NCBI GenBank assembly: GCA_902558885.1
Contig: CACEFQ010000006.1
Location: 1-64,000 of the forward strand
DNA length: 64,000 nucleotides
Source: an uncultured SAR116 cluster alpha proteobacterium
GTDB lineage: Bacteria > Pseudomonadota > Alphaproteobacteria > Puniceispirillales > Marisalimonadaceae
Reading direction: 5' to 3'
Below are positions 45,125-54,590 of the stretch, in pieces. The notes below the pieces were generated by a model, which was not told the origin of the DNA, did no database searches, and saw only the letters and a list, made by a program, of their open reading frames with translations. Each line of letters opens with the position of its first letter. The first letter of the stretch is position 1. The translations under genes were made by a program, and so were the position numbers.

Positions 45125-45565
45125 TTGATTAAAAAATTGTACATTATAAATGGGCCCAACTTAAATCTTCTTGGAACAAGAGAACCTGAAAAATATGGAA
45201 ATATTTCTCTTGATAAAATAAAGACATTATGTAGTGAAAAATGTAAAAAATACAATTTTGATCTAATTTTTTTTCAATCAAATATCGAAGGTGAGTTGAT
45301 TGGTAAAATACATAACGCTATTAATGATGGACAAGGAATTATAATAAATGCAGGAGCATTAACTCATACCTCTATTGGACTCCTTGATGCTCTAAATATG
45401 TTTAAAGGCCCTAAAATAGAATTGCATATAACTAATATTTACGCTCGTGAAAATTTTCGTCATAAATCTTATATTTCACCAGTTGTAAATGGGATAATCG
45501 CTGGATTTGGTTTTAATTCTTACCTCCACGCTATAGATGCCATCAAAGACCTTATAAAAGATTAA
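45125..45565 (+). CDS. aroQ: 3-dehydroquinate dehydratase, type II
   Basis: A 146-aa enzyme of the shikimate pathway that converts 3-dehydroquinate to 3-dehydroshikimate. Motifs: NGPNLNLLGTREPEKYG (catalytic Tyr loop), FQSNIEGELI, NAGALTHTSIGL and ELHITNIYARENFRHKSY with the catalytic His. Translation begins at TTG 45125, 7 nt after GGAG at 45114-45117; no ATG is suitably placed. It is followed by accB, a common alphaproteobacterial order. Confidence 0.95.
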   Translation: MIKKLYIINGPNLNLLGTREPEKYGNISLDKIKTLCSEKCKKYNFDLIFFQSNIEGELIGKIHNAINDGQGIIINAGALTHTSIGLLDALNMFKGPKIELHITNIYARENFRHKSYISPVVNGIIAGFGFNSYLHAIDAIKDLIKD

Positions 45566-45583
45566 ATTAGAAAAGGTAGTTTT

Positions 45584-46060
45584 ATGACAAAAAAAAATGT
45601 CCACAAAGAAAATTTGAGTATAGTCCAAGAGTTCGTTGATATGGTCAACAAAGATAATTTATTGGAATTGGAATATGAGGCAAATGACTTTAAGGTTAAA
45701 GTTGTAAAAAACATGAAAACTTCTTTTTCAACACCTCAAGAAACTATTGTTAGTATTCCTAACGCTAGCGAGAATAAAGAGGCTTCTAAATCAATTGAAA
45801 AGGTAGAACAATTTACCAACAAACATCCTGGTGCAGTAAATTCTCCAATGGTTGGTACTGCATATTCTGCACCTGAACCTGGAAAAGATCCATTTATCAA
45901 ATTAAATTCTCAAGTTACAAAGGGAGATACATTGCTAATTATTGAGGCTATGAAAGTAATGAATACAATTGCAGCCCCTAAATCTGGAAAGTTAGTGTTT
46001 ATTGGATTTGAGGATAGTCAACCAGTAGAATTTGATCAATTACTAGTTGTGATTGAGTAA
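45584..46060 (+). CDS. accB: Biotin carboxyl carrier protein of acetyl-CoA carboxylase
   Basis: A 158-aa protein. The N-terminal helix region is followed by a Ser/Glu-rich linker (about 50-85) and the biotinyl domain, with the biotinylated Lys in IIEAMKVMN and the GTAYSAPEPGKDPFI thumb region. It carries CO2 for malonyl-CoA formation. AAAGG 7 nt before the ATG marks the start. It is followed by accC 8 nt later. Confidence 0.96.
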   Translation: MTKKNVHKENLSIVQEFVDMVNKDNLLELEYEANDFKVKVVKNMKTSFSTPQETIVSIPNASENKEASKSIEKVEQFTNKHPGAVNSPMVGTAYSAPEPGKDPFIKLNSQVTKGDTLLIIEAMKVMNTIAAPKSGKLVFIGFEDSQPVEFDQLLVVIE

Positions 46061-46067
46061 TTAAATT

Positions 46068-47414
46068 ATGATGTTCAAAAAAATATTAATAGCCAATCGT
46101 GGTGATGTGGCATTGAGAGTTTTAAGAGCCTGCAAAGAACTTAATATTCAAACAGTCGCTATTCATTCAACTGCTGACAGCGAGGCAATGCATGTTAGAT
46201 TGGCAGACGAAACTGTCTGTATTGGTGGACCATCATCATCAGAATCATATTTGAACATCCCTGCTATTATAACTGCAGCTCAGTTGGTGGGAGCAGATGC
46301 TATCCATCCCGGAGTAGGTTTTTTATCAGAAAATTCTGATTTTGCAGAAATCGTGGAGGCTCATAATATTGTTTTTATTGGACCAAAACCAGAGCATATA
46401 AAATGTATGGGTGATAAAATACAAGCAAAAAATACAGCAAAAGAACTAGGTATTCCTCTTGTTCCAGGCTCAAAAAGTGACGTTGTAGATTTTAAAAATG
46501 CATTAATTGAAGCAAAAGAAATTGGCTATCCAGTGCTAATCAAAGCCGCATCAGGTGGTGGTGGTAGGGGTATGAAAGTAGCTATGAGTGAGAAAGATTT
46601 AGAATCTGCTTTTACTTCAGCAAAAAGTGAAGCAAAGGCAGCCTTTGGTGATGATCGTGTTTATATGGAAAGATATCTTCAAAAACCAAGGCATATTGAA
46701 GTTCAAATTATTGGAGATAAATTTGGCAATACCGTCCATCTTGGTGAAAGAGAATGTTCGATACAAAGACGTCATCAAAAAGTAATTGAAGAAGCTCCGT
46801 CACCAATCATAGACCAGAGCACAAGAGATAAAATAGGTAATATTGCATCTATGGCTGTGGCAAAAATGGGCTATCTAGGATTAGGTACAATTGAATTCTT
46901 ATATGAAGATGGTCAATTTTTTTTCATTGAGATGAATACAAGGCTTCAGGTTGAGCATCCAATTACAGAGGCTATTACTGGAATAGATCTAGTTAAAGAA
47001 CAAATTATGATTGCTGCTGGTCAACCTATATCTTTCAAACAAAATGATGTAAAGTTTAATGGACACGCTATTGAATGTAGGATTAATGCAGAAGATCCAA
47101 AAACATTTATACCTTCACCTGGCAAAATCACACAATTCCATTCTCCTTGTGGGTTAGGAATTAGAATAGAGTCATGTGTATATTCTGGTTACGTAGTTCC
47201 TCCATATTATGATAGTTTAATTGCCAAACTAATTGTGCATGCGTCTGATAGAGAACAATGTATATTAAGGTTAAAGCAAGCTTTAAAAGAAATTGTTATT
47301 GAACCTATTGCAACTACTATTGATTTACATAAAGATATATTAGAAACCTCTGTGATGAAAGATGGGTCATATGATATAAGATGGTTAGAAAATAAATTGT
47401 TAAATAATAATTAA
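46068..47414 (+). CDS. accC: Biotin carboxylase subunit of acetyl-CoA carboxylase
   Basis: A 448-aa ATP-grasp enzyme that carboxylates biotin on AccB. Motifs: ILIANRGDVALRVLRACKEL at the N-terminus, the glycine-rich KAASGGGGRGMK loop, GERECSIQRRHQKVIEEAPS, FIEMNTRLQVEHPITE and the C-terminal domain. Length is standard. The start is one of two adjacent ATG codons (46068 or 46071). Fixed operon partner of accB. Confidence 0.97.
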   Translation: MMFKKILIANRGDVALRVLRACKELNIQTVAIHSTADSEAMHVRLADETVCIGGPSSSESYLNIPAIITAAQLVGADAIHPGVGFLSENSDFAEIVEAHNIVFIGPKPEHIKCMGDKIQAKNTAKELGIPLVPGSKSDVVDFKNALIEAKEIGYPVLIKAASGGGGRGMKVAMSEKDLESAFTSAKSEAKAAFGDDRVYMERYLQKPRHIEVQIIGDKFGNTVHLGERECSIQRRHQKVIEEAPSPIIDQSTRDKIGNIASMAVAKMGYLGLGTIEFLYEDGQFFFIEMNTRLQVEHPITEAITGIDLVKEQIMIAAGQPISFKQNDVKFNGHAIECRINAEDPKTFIPSPGKITQFHSPCGLGIRIESCVYSGYVVPPYYDSLIAKLIVHASDREQCILRLKQALKEIVIEPIATTIDLHKDILETSVMKDGSYDIRWLENKLLNNN

Positions 47415-47444
47415 AAAATTTATCATTCGACCCAATATATATAT

Positions 47445-48119
47445 TTGAGCACTAAAGATAATAAAATAATTACCTCAAACCAGCTTATAAGAGCTTATAT
47501 GCTCGGTATGTTTCCGATGTCTGAAAGTAGAACAAATAAGAAGTTTTTCTTTGTTGATCCAGAATTTAGAGCTGTAATTCCAATCTTTAATTTTCATATC
47601 TCAAAAAGTCTTTTGCGACTTGTAAAAAAAAGACCTTTTAAAATTACTATAAATAAAGCCTTTCCAGATGTTATTAAATCATGCGCAACTATCAACAGAA
47701 CTGAAACATGGATAAACAAAGAAATAGAAAGCTTATTTATTTCTCTGTATGAGATGAAACACGCTCATTCAGTAGAATGTTGGCAAGATGACCAATTGGT
47801 TGGAGGTATATATGGATTAGCAATAGGAGGCGTTTTTTTTGCAGAATCTATGTTTAGCGCTGTGCCAAATGGAAGTAAAATAGCTTTATTAAATCTTGTA
47901 GCAAGGTTATGGAGAACGGGTTTTAGAATTTTAGATGTTCAGTTTTTAAATAATCATTTATTACAATTTGGAGCGCATGAAATCTGTAAGAATGAATTCC
48001 AAGCTAATCTTCAAAAAGCAATTCAATTAGAAGTAGACATTCTTTCTTTTGGCGAAACAGACGATGATTTTTCTGATTGTTTATCGACCTTTTTACAAGC
48101 AAGAATGGAAATGTCATAA
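47445..48119 (+). CDS. aat: Leucyl/phenylalanyl-tRNA--protein transferase
   Basis: A 224-aa enzyme that adds Leu or Phe to the N-terminus of proteins with N-terminal Lys or Arg, creating N-degrons read by ClpS/ClpAP. It has LIRAYMLGMFPMSE, FFVDPEFRAVIP, GGIYGLAIGGVFFAESMFS and LDVQFLNNHLLQFGAHE. The frame opens at TTG 47445 with no clear ribosome site, so the start is uncertain. clpS and clpA are present at 54.6-57.2 kb. Its last 97 nt are antisense to the DUF2155 gene. Confidence 0.94.
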   Translation: MSTKDNKIITSNQLIRAYMLGMFPMSESRTNKKFFFVDPEFRAVIPIFNFHISKSLLRLVKKRPFKITINKAFPDVIKSCATINRTETWINKEIESLFISLYEMKHAHSVECWQDDQLVGGIYGLAIGGVFFAESMFSAVPNGSKIALLNLVARLWRTGFRILDVQFLNNHLLQFGAHEICKNEFQANLQKAIQLEVDILSFGETDDDFSDCLSTFLQARMEMS

Positions 48120-48454
48120 ACTGAGTTCTCCAAAGCACTTAGCGCAGGACTAGAAGCAAACATCCAACCTTTAAACTTTACTTCTGACAATCTATCAGAG
48201 TTATCTTTTATTCTAATATATGCTAATGATTCAGGTTTAAAAATAGGTTTAGAAAAAATACATCTTTCAACGAAAATATCTAATACTCCAAATTTATGAG
48301 TTTTGGATACATCGACTTCAAAAGTCTTTATTCTGGCCGTAATTTTGTCCAAACCTTGGATTACTATTCTATTCCCTTCAATCCATTGAGAAGCCAATGT
48401 GGTTTTTGAAATTGATAATAAAGTTATTAAGATAAATAAGTTTAAAGTTCGCAT
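48023..48454 (-). CDS. DUF2155 domain protein, exported
   Basis: A 143-aa protein with a signal peptide (1-21, ending TLAS) and the DUF2155 core GLDKITARIKTFEVD, ILDIFVERC-like FGVLDIFVERC and KFKGWMFASSPALSALENSVYDISILAC. The family is periplasmic, of unknown function, and always near mlaD/aat in alphaproteobacteria. The core ends at about residue 121; the last 22 residues are a charged Ser/Lys-rich tail. Most of this tail and the end of the core lie within the 97-nt antiparallel overlap with aat. Confidence 0.85.
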   Translation of the reverse strand: MRTLNLFILITLLSISKTTLASQWIEGNRIVIQGLDKITARIKTFEVDVSKTHKFGVLDIFVERCIFSKPIFKPESLAYIRIKDNSDRLSEVKFKGWMFASSPALSALENSVYDISILACKKVDKQSEKSSSVSPKERMSTSN

Positions 48455-48485
48455 TGTTGAAACCTAGATGATTTTTAATTATTTG

Positions 48486-48926
48486 TTACTCTTTTGAAAA
48501 TACAACTTTTCCTAATAAATCTGTAAAACTTACAGCATCAGTTGTATCATATATAATATCATCTGGTTTAAGATAAGTTTCAGACGAACCTGGTATAATA
48601 TCCAAAAAGTTACTCCCTAAGAGAGATGAAGATGTAATTCTTGCTTGTGAGTCATCTGGTATTTTTATTTCATTGTTGAGCTTAACATGAATTTTGGCAT
48701 TATAGTCTGCTAGATCAAGATCTAACTTAGTAATCTTTCCTACATTTATTCCTGATATTTTTACGTCATCACCATTTTTTAAACCTGCTGAAGAACCAAA
48801 TATAAGAGATATATTATACCCGTCAGTTTGATTCTTATCAATCGATTGCATACCTAATATTAAAAAGAATATGGCTGTTACTAAAACAACTGCCCCCATC
48901 AAAATTTCAATAGAACTGTATCTCAT
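48486..48926 (-). CDS. mlaD: MlaD-like MCE-domain protein
   Basis: A 146-aa single-pass inner-membrane protein. A membrane segment (about 8-27) is followed by one MCE domain with SSAGLKNGDDVKISGINVGKI and ITSSSLLGSNFLDIIPG. MlaD forms a hexameric ring that passes phospholipid between the inner-membrane Mla ABC transporter and the periplasm. The rest of the Mla complex is not in the window. AGGA lies 9 nt before the ATG; DUF2155 follows after 31 nt. Confidence 0.9.
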   Translation of the reverse strand: MRYSSIEILMGAVVLVTAIFFLILGMQSIDKNQTDGYNISLIFGSSAGLKNGDDVKISGINVGKITKLDLDLADYNAKIHVKLNNEIKIPDDSQARITSSSLLGSNFLDIIPGSSETYLKPDDIIYDTTDAVSFTDLLGKVVFSKE

Positions 48927-49098
48927 ATCTAATATTCCTAGTCAGATTATTTACAAATATTATATCTCATTTATAAAAATAATAAATCAGCATTATCAAT
49001 TTTATTTTTAATAAATTTTTTTGACACTTAAAAATTAAGTAAAATTAATGAGTTAAAAAAAAAAGTAAAAAAAATTGAATTATGTACTTTACGAATGC

Positions 49099-49114
49099 AT
49101 ACTAAATCATGTAC
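49099..49114 (+). promoter_or_regulatory. NrdR-like box 2 (distal)
   Basis: ATACTAAATCATGTAC matches about 10 of 16 positions of the NrdR consensus acaCwatATAtwGtgt, keeping the key C, the central AT and the G-T. It begins exactly 31 bp before the second box, which is the spacing of paired NrdR boxes. Confidence 0.5.
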
Positions 49115-49129
49115 TTTAAACATTCGTTA

Positions 49130-49145
49130 TTACTATATCTTGTGT
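49130..49145 (+). promoter_or_regulatory. NrdR-like box 1 (proximal)
   Basis: TTACTATATCTTGTGT matches 13 of 16 positions of the NrdR consensus. It shares ACTAxATCxTGT with the distal box and touches the first DnaA box at 49146. NrdR is the ATP/dATP-sensing repressor of ribonucleotide reductase genes. Confidence 0.65.
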
Positions 49146-49154
49146 TTATCCACA
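49146..49154 (+). promoter_or_regulatory. DnaA box
   Basis: TTATCCACA, a perfect match to TTATNCACA. It follows the proximal NrdR-like box without a gap, 177 nt upstream of the nrdJ ATG. Confidence 0.65.
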
Positions 49155-49253
49155 GGCAACCGTAGTAGCAAAAATTCATAAAACAAAGATTAAATTAAGG
49201 AAAAACAACGCTTTATTGAAACAAAATTTTTAAATTAACTACTAAAGAGCAAG

Positions 49254-49262
49254 TTATCCACA
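49254..49262 (+). promoter_or_regulatory. DnaA box
   Basis: A second perfect TTATCCACA on the same strand, 108 bp after the first and 68 nt upstream of the nrdJ ATG. Two perfect boxes in one gap are more than chance would usually give. Confidence 0.65.
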
Positions 49263-49330
49263 GGTAGTTTTTTAAAAATAAAAAAACAGATTCTAAGTAT
49301 TGTTTTCTTTATTGTAAAAAAGGGAAGAAG

Positions 49331-52300
49331 ATGAAAATTGAAAGACAATTTACAAAAAAAGGAAATGATGCATATGCAGGTATTGAATTTAAAACAACTA
49401 CTAGTGAAATTAAGAACCCTGACGGTACAGTAGTATTTAGTGCACCTAACATTGAAGTACCCGCTAACTATTCTCAGGTTGCAGCAGATATTATTGCACA
49501 AAAATATTTTCGTAAAGCTGGTGTTCCAGTTTATCTGAAAAAAGTAAAAGAAGAAAATGTACCAAACTGGTTATGGCGATCAGAACCACATAAATCAAAA
49601 TTAGATGAAATACCGGAAGACCAAAGATACAAAGGCGAAGAATCAGCAAAGCAAGTTTTTGACAGACTAGCTGGAACGTGGACATACTGGGGATGGAAAG
49701 GTAATTATTTTACAACTGAAGAAGATGCAAAAACGTACTTTGATGAAATGAGATTCATGCTAGCCGCTCAAATGTGTGCTCCAAACTCACCACAATGGTT
49801 TAACACAGGTTTACACTGGGCTTATGGTATAGATGGTCCTAGTCAAGGTCACTACTATGTTGACTTCAAGACAAAAAAACTTGTTAAATCTCAATCTTCA
49901 TATGAACATCCTCAACCTCACGCCTGTTTCATTCAATCTGTAGCAGATGACCTTGTCAATGAAGGTGGAATAATGGACCTTTGGGTTAGAGAAGCCAGGT
50001 TATTCAAGTATGGTTCTGGAACAGGATCAAACTTTTCTAAATTAAGGGGCAGTACAGAAGGTTTATCAGGTGGCGGAAGATCTTCAGGAATGATGAGTTT
50101 TTTAAGAATTGGTGATAGAGCAGCAGGAGCAATCAAATCTGGTGGCACTACAAGAAGAGCTGCAAAAATGGTTACAGTTGATATAGACCACCCTGACATC
50201 GAAGAGTACATAAACTGGAAAGTTGTTGAAGAACAAAAAGTTGCTGCATTAGTAGCAGGTTCAAAATTAACAGCAAAAAATTTAAAATCTATAATGGATG
50301 CATGTAATTTAGATAATTATAATGACGAAGACAGATTAAATCCAAAGGTTAATAACGAACTTAAAAAAGCAATATTGAATTGCCGTGCAGTAATGATACC
50401 TGAAAATTACATACAAAGAGTAATTCAATTTGCTGGCCAAGGATTTAAAGAAATTGAATTCCAAACTTACGATACAGACTGGGATAGCGAAGCATACTTA
50501 ACTGTATCTGGACAAAATTCAAATAACTCAGTTAGAGTCAGTAATGAGTTCTTAGAAAAAGTATCTCAAAATGGCAAATGGGATCTAAAAAAGAGAACTG
50601 ACGGTAGTGTTCATAAAACAGTAGATGCAAAAGAATTATGGTCTAAGATTTCTGAAGCTGCATGGGCTTGCGCAGATCCCGGCTTGCAATATGATACAAC
50701 TATTAACGAATGGCATACTTGCCCTAATGCTGGTAGAATTAATGCATCTAATCCTTGCTCTGAATATATGTTTATTGACGACACTGCCTGTAATTTAGCT
50801 TCAATAAATTTATTACAATTTAAGAAAGACGATGCCTCATTTGATATAAAAGCATATGAGTATACAACTAGATTGTGGACATTAACTCTTGAAATCTCTG
50901 TGATGATGGCACAATTCCCTTCAAAAGAAATCGCACAAAAATCTTATGAATATAGGACACTTGGATTAGGTTACGCAAACATAGGAGGTTTATTGATGTC
51001 TTGGGGTATTCCTTATGATAGTGATCAAGGAAGATCAATCTGCGCTGCTCTAACATCAATAATGACTGGCATATCATACTCAACATCCGCAGAAATTGCT
51101 GGTGAATTAGGGCCATTTCCTAAGTATAAAGAAAATGCAAACAGTATGTTGAAAGTGATAAGAAATCACAAAAGAGCGTCAGAAGGGAAAACTAGAGGTT
51201 ATGAAGACTTATCTATAAATCCTGTACCTCTAATGTCTGAGGACTGTCCTGATCAAAACTTAATTACGGCTGCTAGAGATGCATGGGCAAAAGCACTCTC
51301 TTTAGGTGAAAAAAATGGTTACAGGAATGCTCAAGCTACAGTCATAGCTCCAACTGGAACAATTGGACTAGTTATGGATTGTGATACCACGGGTATTGAA
51401 CCAGATTTTGCTATGGTTAAATTTAAAAAATTAGCAGGTGGTGGCTATTTTAAAATCATCAATCGTGTAGTTCCAGAGGCTCTTGCACATTTAGGGTATG
51501 ATGCAGATCAGATAAGCGATATGCAAAGATATGCAGTAGGCGCTGGAAGCTTAAAAGATTGTCAAGCTGTAAGCCACAACGCATTAATTTCAAAAGGATT
51601 CACTGACAGAGAGATAAAATTAATTGAAGACACTTTAGAGTCAGCTTTTGATATCAAATACGTATTCAATCAATTTATTTTAGGTGAAGAATTTTGTAAA
51701 AATACACTAGGAATTTCATCAGAACAATTGAATGATTTTAGTTTCAATATGTTGGAGTTTTTAGGTTTCACCCAAGAAGAAATAGATGTGGCAAATATTC
51801 ACGTTTGTGGAGCTATGACTCTTGAAAATGCTCCTCACTTGAATAAAGAACACCTTGCAGTATTTGATTGTGCAAATGTGTGTGGTCGAATAGGCAAGAG
51901 ATTCCTATCCGTTGAAAGTCATATCAAAATGATGGCAGCAGCTCAATCTTTTATATCTGGAGCGATATCCAAAACTATAAATATGCCGAATGATGCTTCT
52001 ATTGATGATTGTAGTGATGCCTATATGCTGTCATGGAAATTAGGAATCAAAGCTAATGCACTGTATAGAGATGGATCTAAATTAAGCCAACCACTAAACT
52101 CCGCGCTTCTAGATGATGATATTGATGAAGATAATACTACAAACGAACAAGATATTACAAAACGAACCAACGAAGTTGTTGAGAAAATTGTTGAAAGAGT
52201 TGTTAGAGCAGAACGTGAAAAATTACCTCATAGACGGAAGGGCTATACCCAAAAAGCAATGGTAGGTGGTCATAAAGTGTATCTTAGAACTGGTGAATAT

Positions 52301-52936
52301 GAAAATGGAAAATTAGGTGAAATTTTTATAGATATGCATAAAGAGGGTGCTGCTTTTAGATCATTGATGAATAACTTTGCTATTGCTGTATCAATTGGTT
52401 TGCAATATGGAGTTCCTTTAGAGGAATTTGTCGAAGCTTATACCTTTACACGTTTTGAACCTCAAGGAATGGTAACTGGTAATGATACTATAAAAATGTC
52501 AACTTCAATCCTTGATTATATTTTTAGGGAGTTAGCTATATCATATTTGGATCGAAATGATCTTGGACATGTAGGACCAGATGATCTAGATTCGAGTACT
52601 ACTGGTTCAGGTGATAACAAAGCACTGTTCTCAGAAAAAGTGGCAAGTCGAGGATTTGTTAGAAGAGAATTAAAAGTTGTATCTGGAGGTTCAAATAACA
52701 TTTCAGTAATGCCACAAACCACTTCTCTTAAAGATGAAGGTGTAGAATTATCAGATAACAATACTGCTACAATTACTATTGATGAAACAAAGGCTCCAAG
52801 TCTTTCTCAAGAAATAGAAGCTAAAATCAAAGGCTATGAAGGTGAAGCTTGTGGAGAATGTGGAAATTTCACTCTAGTTAGAAATGGTACATGTATGAAA
52901 TGTAATACATGTGGCGCTACTTCGGGTTGTTCTTAA
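49331..52936 (+). CDS. nrdJ: Adenosylcobalamin-dependent (class II) ribonucleotide reductase
   Basis: A 1201-aa reductase converting ribonucleotides to deoxyribonucleotides with adenosylcobalamin as radical source. The N-terminal part has [11 protein letters not shown]; the catalytic barrel includes [49 protein letters not shown] and [11 protein letters not shown]. The C-terminal 25 residues form a zinc ribbon (CGECGNF and [13 protein letters not shown]) that also supplies redox cysteines. AAGGG precedes the ATG. Length and order are those of the long alphaproteobacterial NrdJ. Need for B12 follows; no B12 synthesis gene is in the window. Confidence 0.96.
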   Translation: MKIERQFTKKGNDAYAGIEFKTTTSEIKNPDGTVVFSAPNIEVPANYSQVAADIIAQKYFRKAGVPVYLKKVKEENVPNWLWRSEPHKSKLDEIPEDQRYKGEESAKQVFDRLAGTWTYWGWKGNYFTTEEDAKTYFDEMRFMLAAQMCAPNSPQWFNTGLHWAYGIDGPSQGHYYVDFKTKKLVKSQSSYEHPQPHACFIQSVADDLVNEGGIMDLWVREARLFKYGSGTGSNFSKLRGSTEGLSGGGRSSGMMSFLRIGDRAAGAIKSGGTTRRAAKMVTVDIDHPDIEEYINWKVVEEQKVAALVAGSKLTAKNLKSIMDACNLDNYNDEDRLNPKVNNELKKAILNCRAVMIPENYIQRVIQFAGQGFKEIEFQTYDTDWDSEAYLTVSGQNSNNSVRVSNEFLEKVSQNGKWDLKKRTDGSVHKTVDAKELWSKISEAAWACADPGLQYDTTINEWHTCPNAGRINASNPCSEYMFIDDTACNLASINLLQFKKDDASFDIKAYEYTTRLWTLTLEISVMMAQFPSKEIAQKSYEYRTLGLGYANIGGLLMSWGIPYDSDQGRSICAALTSIMTGISYSTSAEIAGELGPFPKYKENANSMLKVIRNHKRASEGKTRGYEDLSINPVPLMSEDCPDQNLITAARDAWAKALSLGEKNGYRNAQATVIAPTGTIGLVMDCDTTGIEPDFAMVKFKKLAGGGYFKIINRVVPEALAHLGYDADQISDMQRYAVGAGSLKDCQAVSHNALISKGFTDREIKLIEDTLESAFDIKYVFNQFILGEEFCKNTLGISSEQLNDFSFNMLEFLGFTQEEIDVANIHVCGAMTLENAPHLNKEHLAVFDCANVCGRIGKRFLSVESHIKMMAAAQSFISGAISKTINMPNDASIDDCSDAYMLSWKLGIKANALYRDGSKLSQPLNSALLDDDIDEDNTTNEQDITKRTNEVVEKIVERVVRAEREKLPHRRKGYTQKAMVGGHKVYLRTGEYENGKLGEIFIDMHKEGAAFRSLMNNFAIAVSIGLQYGVPLEEFVEAYTFTRFEPQGMVTGNDTIKMSTSILDYIFRELAISYLDRNDLGHVGPDDLDSSTTGSGDNKALFSEKVASRGFVRRELKVVSGGSNNISVMPQTTSLKDEGVELSDNNTATITIDETKAPSLSQEIEAKIKGYEGEACGECGNFTLVRNGTCMKCNTCGATSGCS

Positions 52937-52950
52937 ATTAAGGATTTTAA

Positions 52951-53421
52951 ATGAGTAAAGATATTAACAAACGATTAGAAGAATTAAATATACAGATTGA
53001 TAAAGCAAGTCCTCCAGCAGGAAGCTATGTTCCATACGTAATATCAAATAACTTAGTTTTCATATCAGGACAATTACCTTTTATTAGTGGGGAATTAACT
53101 ATAAAAGGAAAAATTGGAGATAATGTATCTGTTGAAGAAGGAATTAGAATGGCTCAGGCTTGCGCAATGGCTTTGCTAAGCCAATTAAAGCAAGCTTGCA
53201 ATGGTGATCTAAACAAAGTCAAAAAAGTTGTTAAATTAGGTGGGTTTGTAGCCTCCACACCAGACTTTACTGATCAACCTAAGATAATAAATGGAGCATC
53301 AGATTTGTTTGTTAAAATTTTTGAAGAAAAAGGGAAACACGCCAGATTTGCAGTTGGAGCACCTGCTCTTCCAAGAAACGTCCCAGTAGAAATTGAAGGT
53401 ATTTTTGAGATTGAAAATTAA
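52951..53421 (+). CDS. RidA family protein
   Basis: A 156-aa member of the RidA/YjgF/TdcF superfamily, of the longer subgroup with segment AGSYVPYVISNNLVFISGQLP at the N-terminus and RFAVGAPALPRNVPVEIEG at the end (substrate Arg in KHARFAVG). RidA removes reactive enamine/imine intermediates by hydrolysis; this subgroup is less well studied. AAGGA 6 nt before the ATG. 14 nt after nrdJ, so probably co-transcribed. Confidence 0.88.
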   Translation: MSKDINKRLEELNIQIDKASPPAGSYVPYVISNNLVFISGQLPFISGELTIKGKIGDNVSVEEGIRMAQACAMALLSQLKQACNGDLNKVKKVVKLGGFVASTPDFTDQPKIINGASDLFVKIFEEKGKHARFAVGAPALPRNVPVEIEGIFEIEN

Positions 53422-53447
53422 GTTATATTTTCTTAAAACCTTTGATA

Positions 53448-54590
53448 ATGAAAGTTGAATTATTATCCAAATTATCTGATATTAATAAAAATGATTGGGA
53501 CAATCTAAATACCTTTAATCATCCATTTATATCTTTTGATTTTTTGAATTCTTTGGAAGTTTCAAAATCCGTAACCTCTTCAACTGGTTGGAACCCTCAA
53601 CACATAGTAGTTAAAAATACAAATAATGAAATAATTGGTGTTTCTCCAAATTATTTAAAAATGCATTCATACGGTGAATATATTTTTGATCATTCATGGG
53701 CAAATGCGTTTGAAAATGCTGGTGGGCAATATTATCCAAAATTACTTTGTGCGATCCCTTTTACACCTGCTACAGGTCCAAGAATTTTGATTAATCCTGA
53801 AAATTCAAACTACGAAAAAATTTTCAAATTGATAATAAACACATATGAATTGATTGTGAAAAATAACAAACTAAGTTCAGCACATATTAATTTTACTACT
53901 GATAAGTTGAATAAAAAATTAAAAGAAGAAAATTGGATAAGAAGAAAAGGATTACAGTTCCACTGGCACAATAATGATTATAAAACATTTGACGATTTTT
54001 TAAATCAATTGAAAAGTTCAAAAAGAAAAGCAATTAGAAATGAAAGAAAAAAAATAAAGAATTCAAATCTAATTATTGAAAAATTAACTGGCAAACAACT
54101 AAATGTTGAAATATGGGATTCATTTTATAACTTCTATTTAAATACAATAGATAAAAAATGGGGAGGTGCATATTTAACAAAAGATTTTTTTTATTTGATA
54201 AATGAAACAATGAAAAATGATATTCTGTTAATTATAGCAAAACAAGATGACAAGATTGTTGCCGGTGCTTTGAATTTTATTAGTAAAAACACTCTTTATG
54301 GAAGAAATTGGGGTTCAATTGTAAATATACCATTTTTACATTTTGAACTTTGTTACTATCAGGCCATTGATTATGCAATCGAGAAAAAAATTAAGATAGT
54401 AGAGGCAGGTGCTCAAGGTCATCATAAAATACAAAGAGGATATATTGCTAGACCAACCTACAGTAGCCATTTCATTCCAAATTACTCTTTTGCTAAAGCT
54501 ATTAGAAATTTTACTAGGCTTGAAGAATTAGAAGTTAATAAACAAATAGAGTTAATTAATATAGAAAATTCACCATATTCTAATAATTAA
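53448..54590 (+). CDS. FemAB-like GNAT-fold protein (COG3146 / PF04339 family)
   Basis: About 380 aa. The blocks HPFISFDFLNSLE, HSWANAFENAGGQYYPKLLCAIPFTPATGPRIL, SAHINF, and NFISKNTLYGRNWGSI with the late HFELCYYQAIDYAIEK and EAGAQGHHKIQRGYI are typical of this peptidogalycan-recognition/GNAT family. The enzyme class is thought to transfer an acyl or aminoacyl group; the substrate is not known. ATG 53448 is preferred to TTG 53442. Its 3' end overlaps clpA by 4 nt on the other strand. Confidence 0.8.
   Translation: MKVELLSKLSDINKNDWDNLNTFNHPFISFDFLNSLEVSKSVTSSTGWNPQHIVVKNTNNEIIGVSPNYLKMHSYGEYIFDHSWANAFENAGGQYYPKLLCAIPFTPATGPRILINPENSNYEKIFKLIINTYELIVKNNKLSSAHINFTTDKLNKKLKEENWIRRKGLQFHWHNNDYKTFDDFLNQLKSSKRKAIRNERKKIKNSNLIIEKLTGKQLNVEIWDSFYNFYLNTIDKKWGGAYLTKDFFYLINETMKNDILLIIAKQDDKIVAGALNFISKNTLYGRNWGSIVNIPFLHFELCYYQAIDYAIEKKIKIVEAGAQGHHKIQRGYIARPTYSSHFIPNYSFAKAIRNFTRLEELEVNKQIELINIENSPYSNN

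Larger units (their letters stand above)
48927..49330. other. Regulatory region between mlaD and nrdJ
   Basis: About 400 nt with no gene. It contains two NrdR-like boxes (49099, 49130) and two DnaA boxes (49146, 49254), all upstream of nrdJ, plus an inverted repeat ACGAATG/CATTCGT around the NrdR boxes. In many alphaproteobacteria a NADH-dehydrogenase accessory gene (NDUFA12-like) lies before mlaD; it is absent here. No cobalamin riboswitch was seen. Confidence 0.6.

Noticed and set aside
49146-49262. Chromosome origin (oriC) suggested by two DnaA boxes
   Set aside because: Only two boxes, no AT-rich unwinding array or neighbouring hemE/dnaA/parAB-type genes; a regulatory role at nrdJ is simpler.
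48927-49330. Cobalamin riboswitch upstream of nrdJ
   Set aside because: No B12-box-like sequence or the expected long multi-stem leader was found; NrdR/DnaA-type sites explain the region better.
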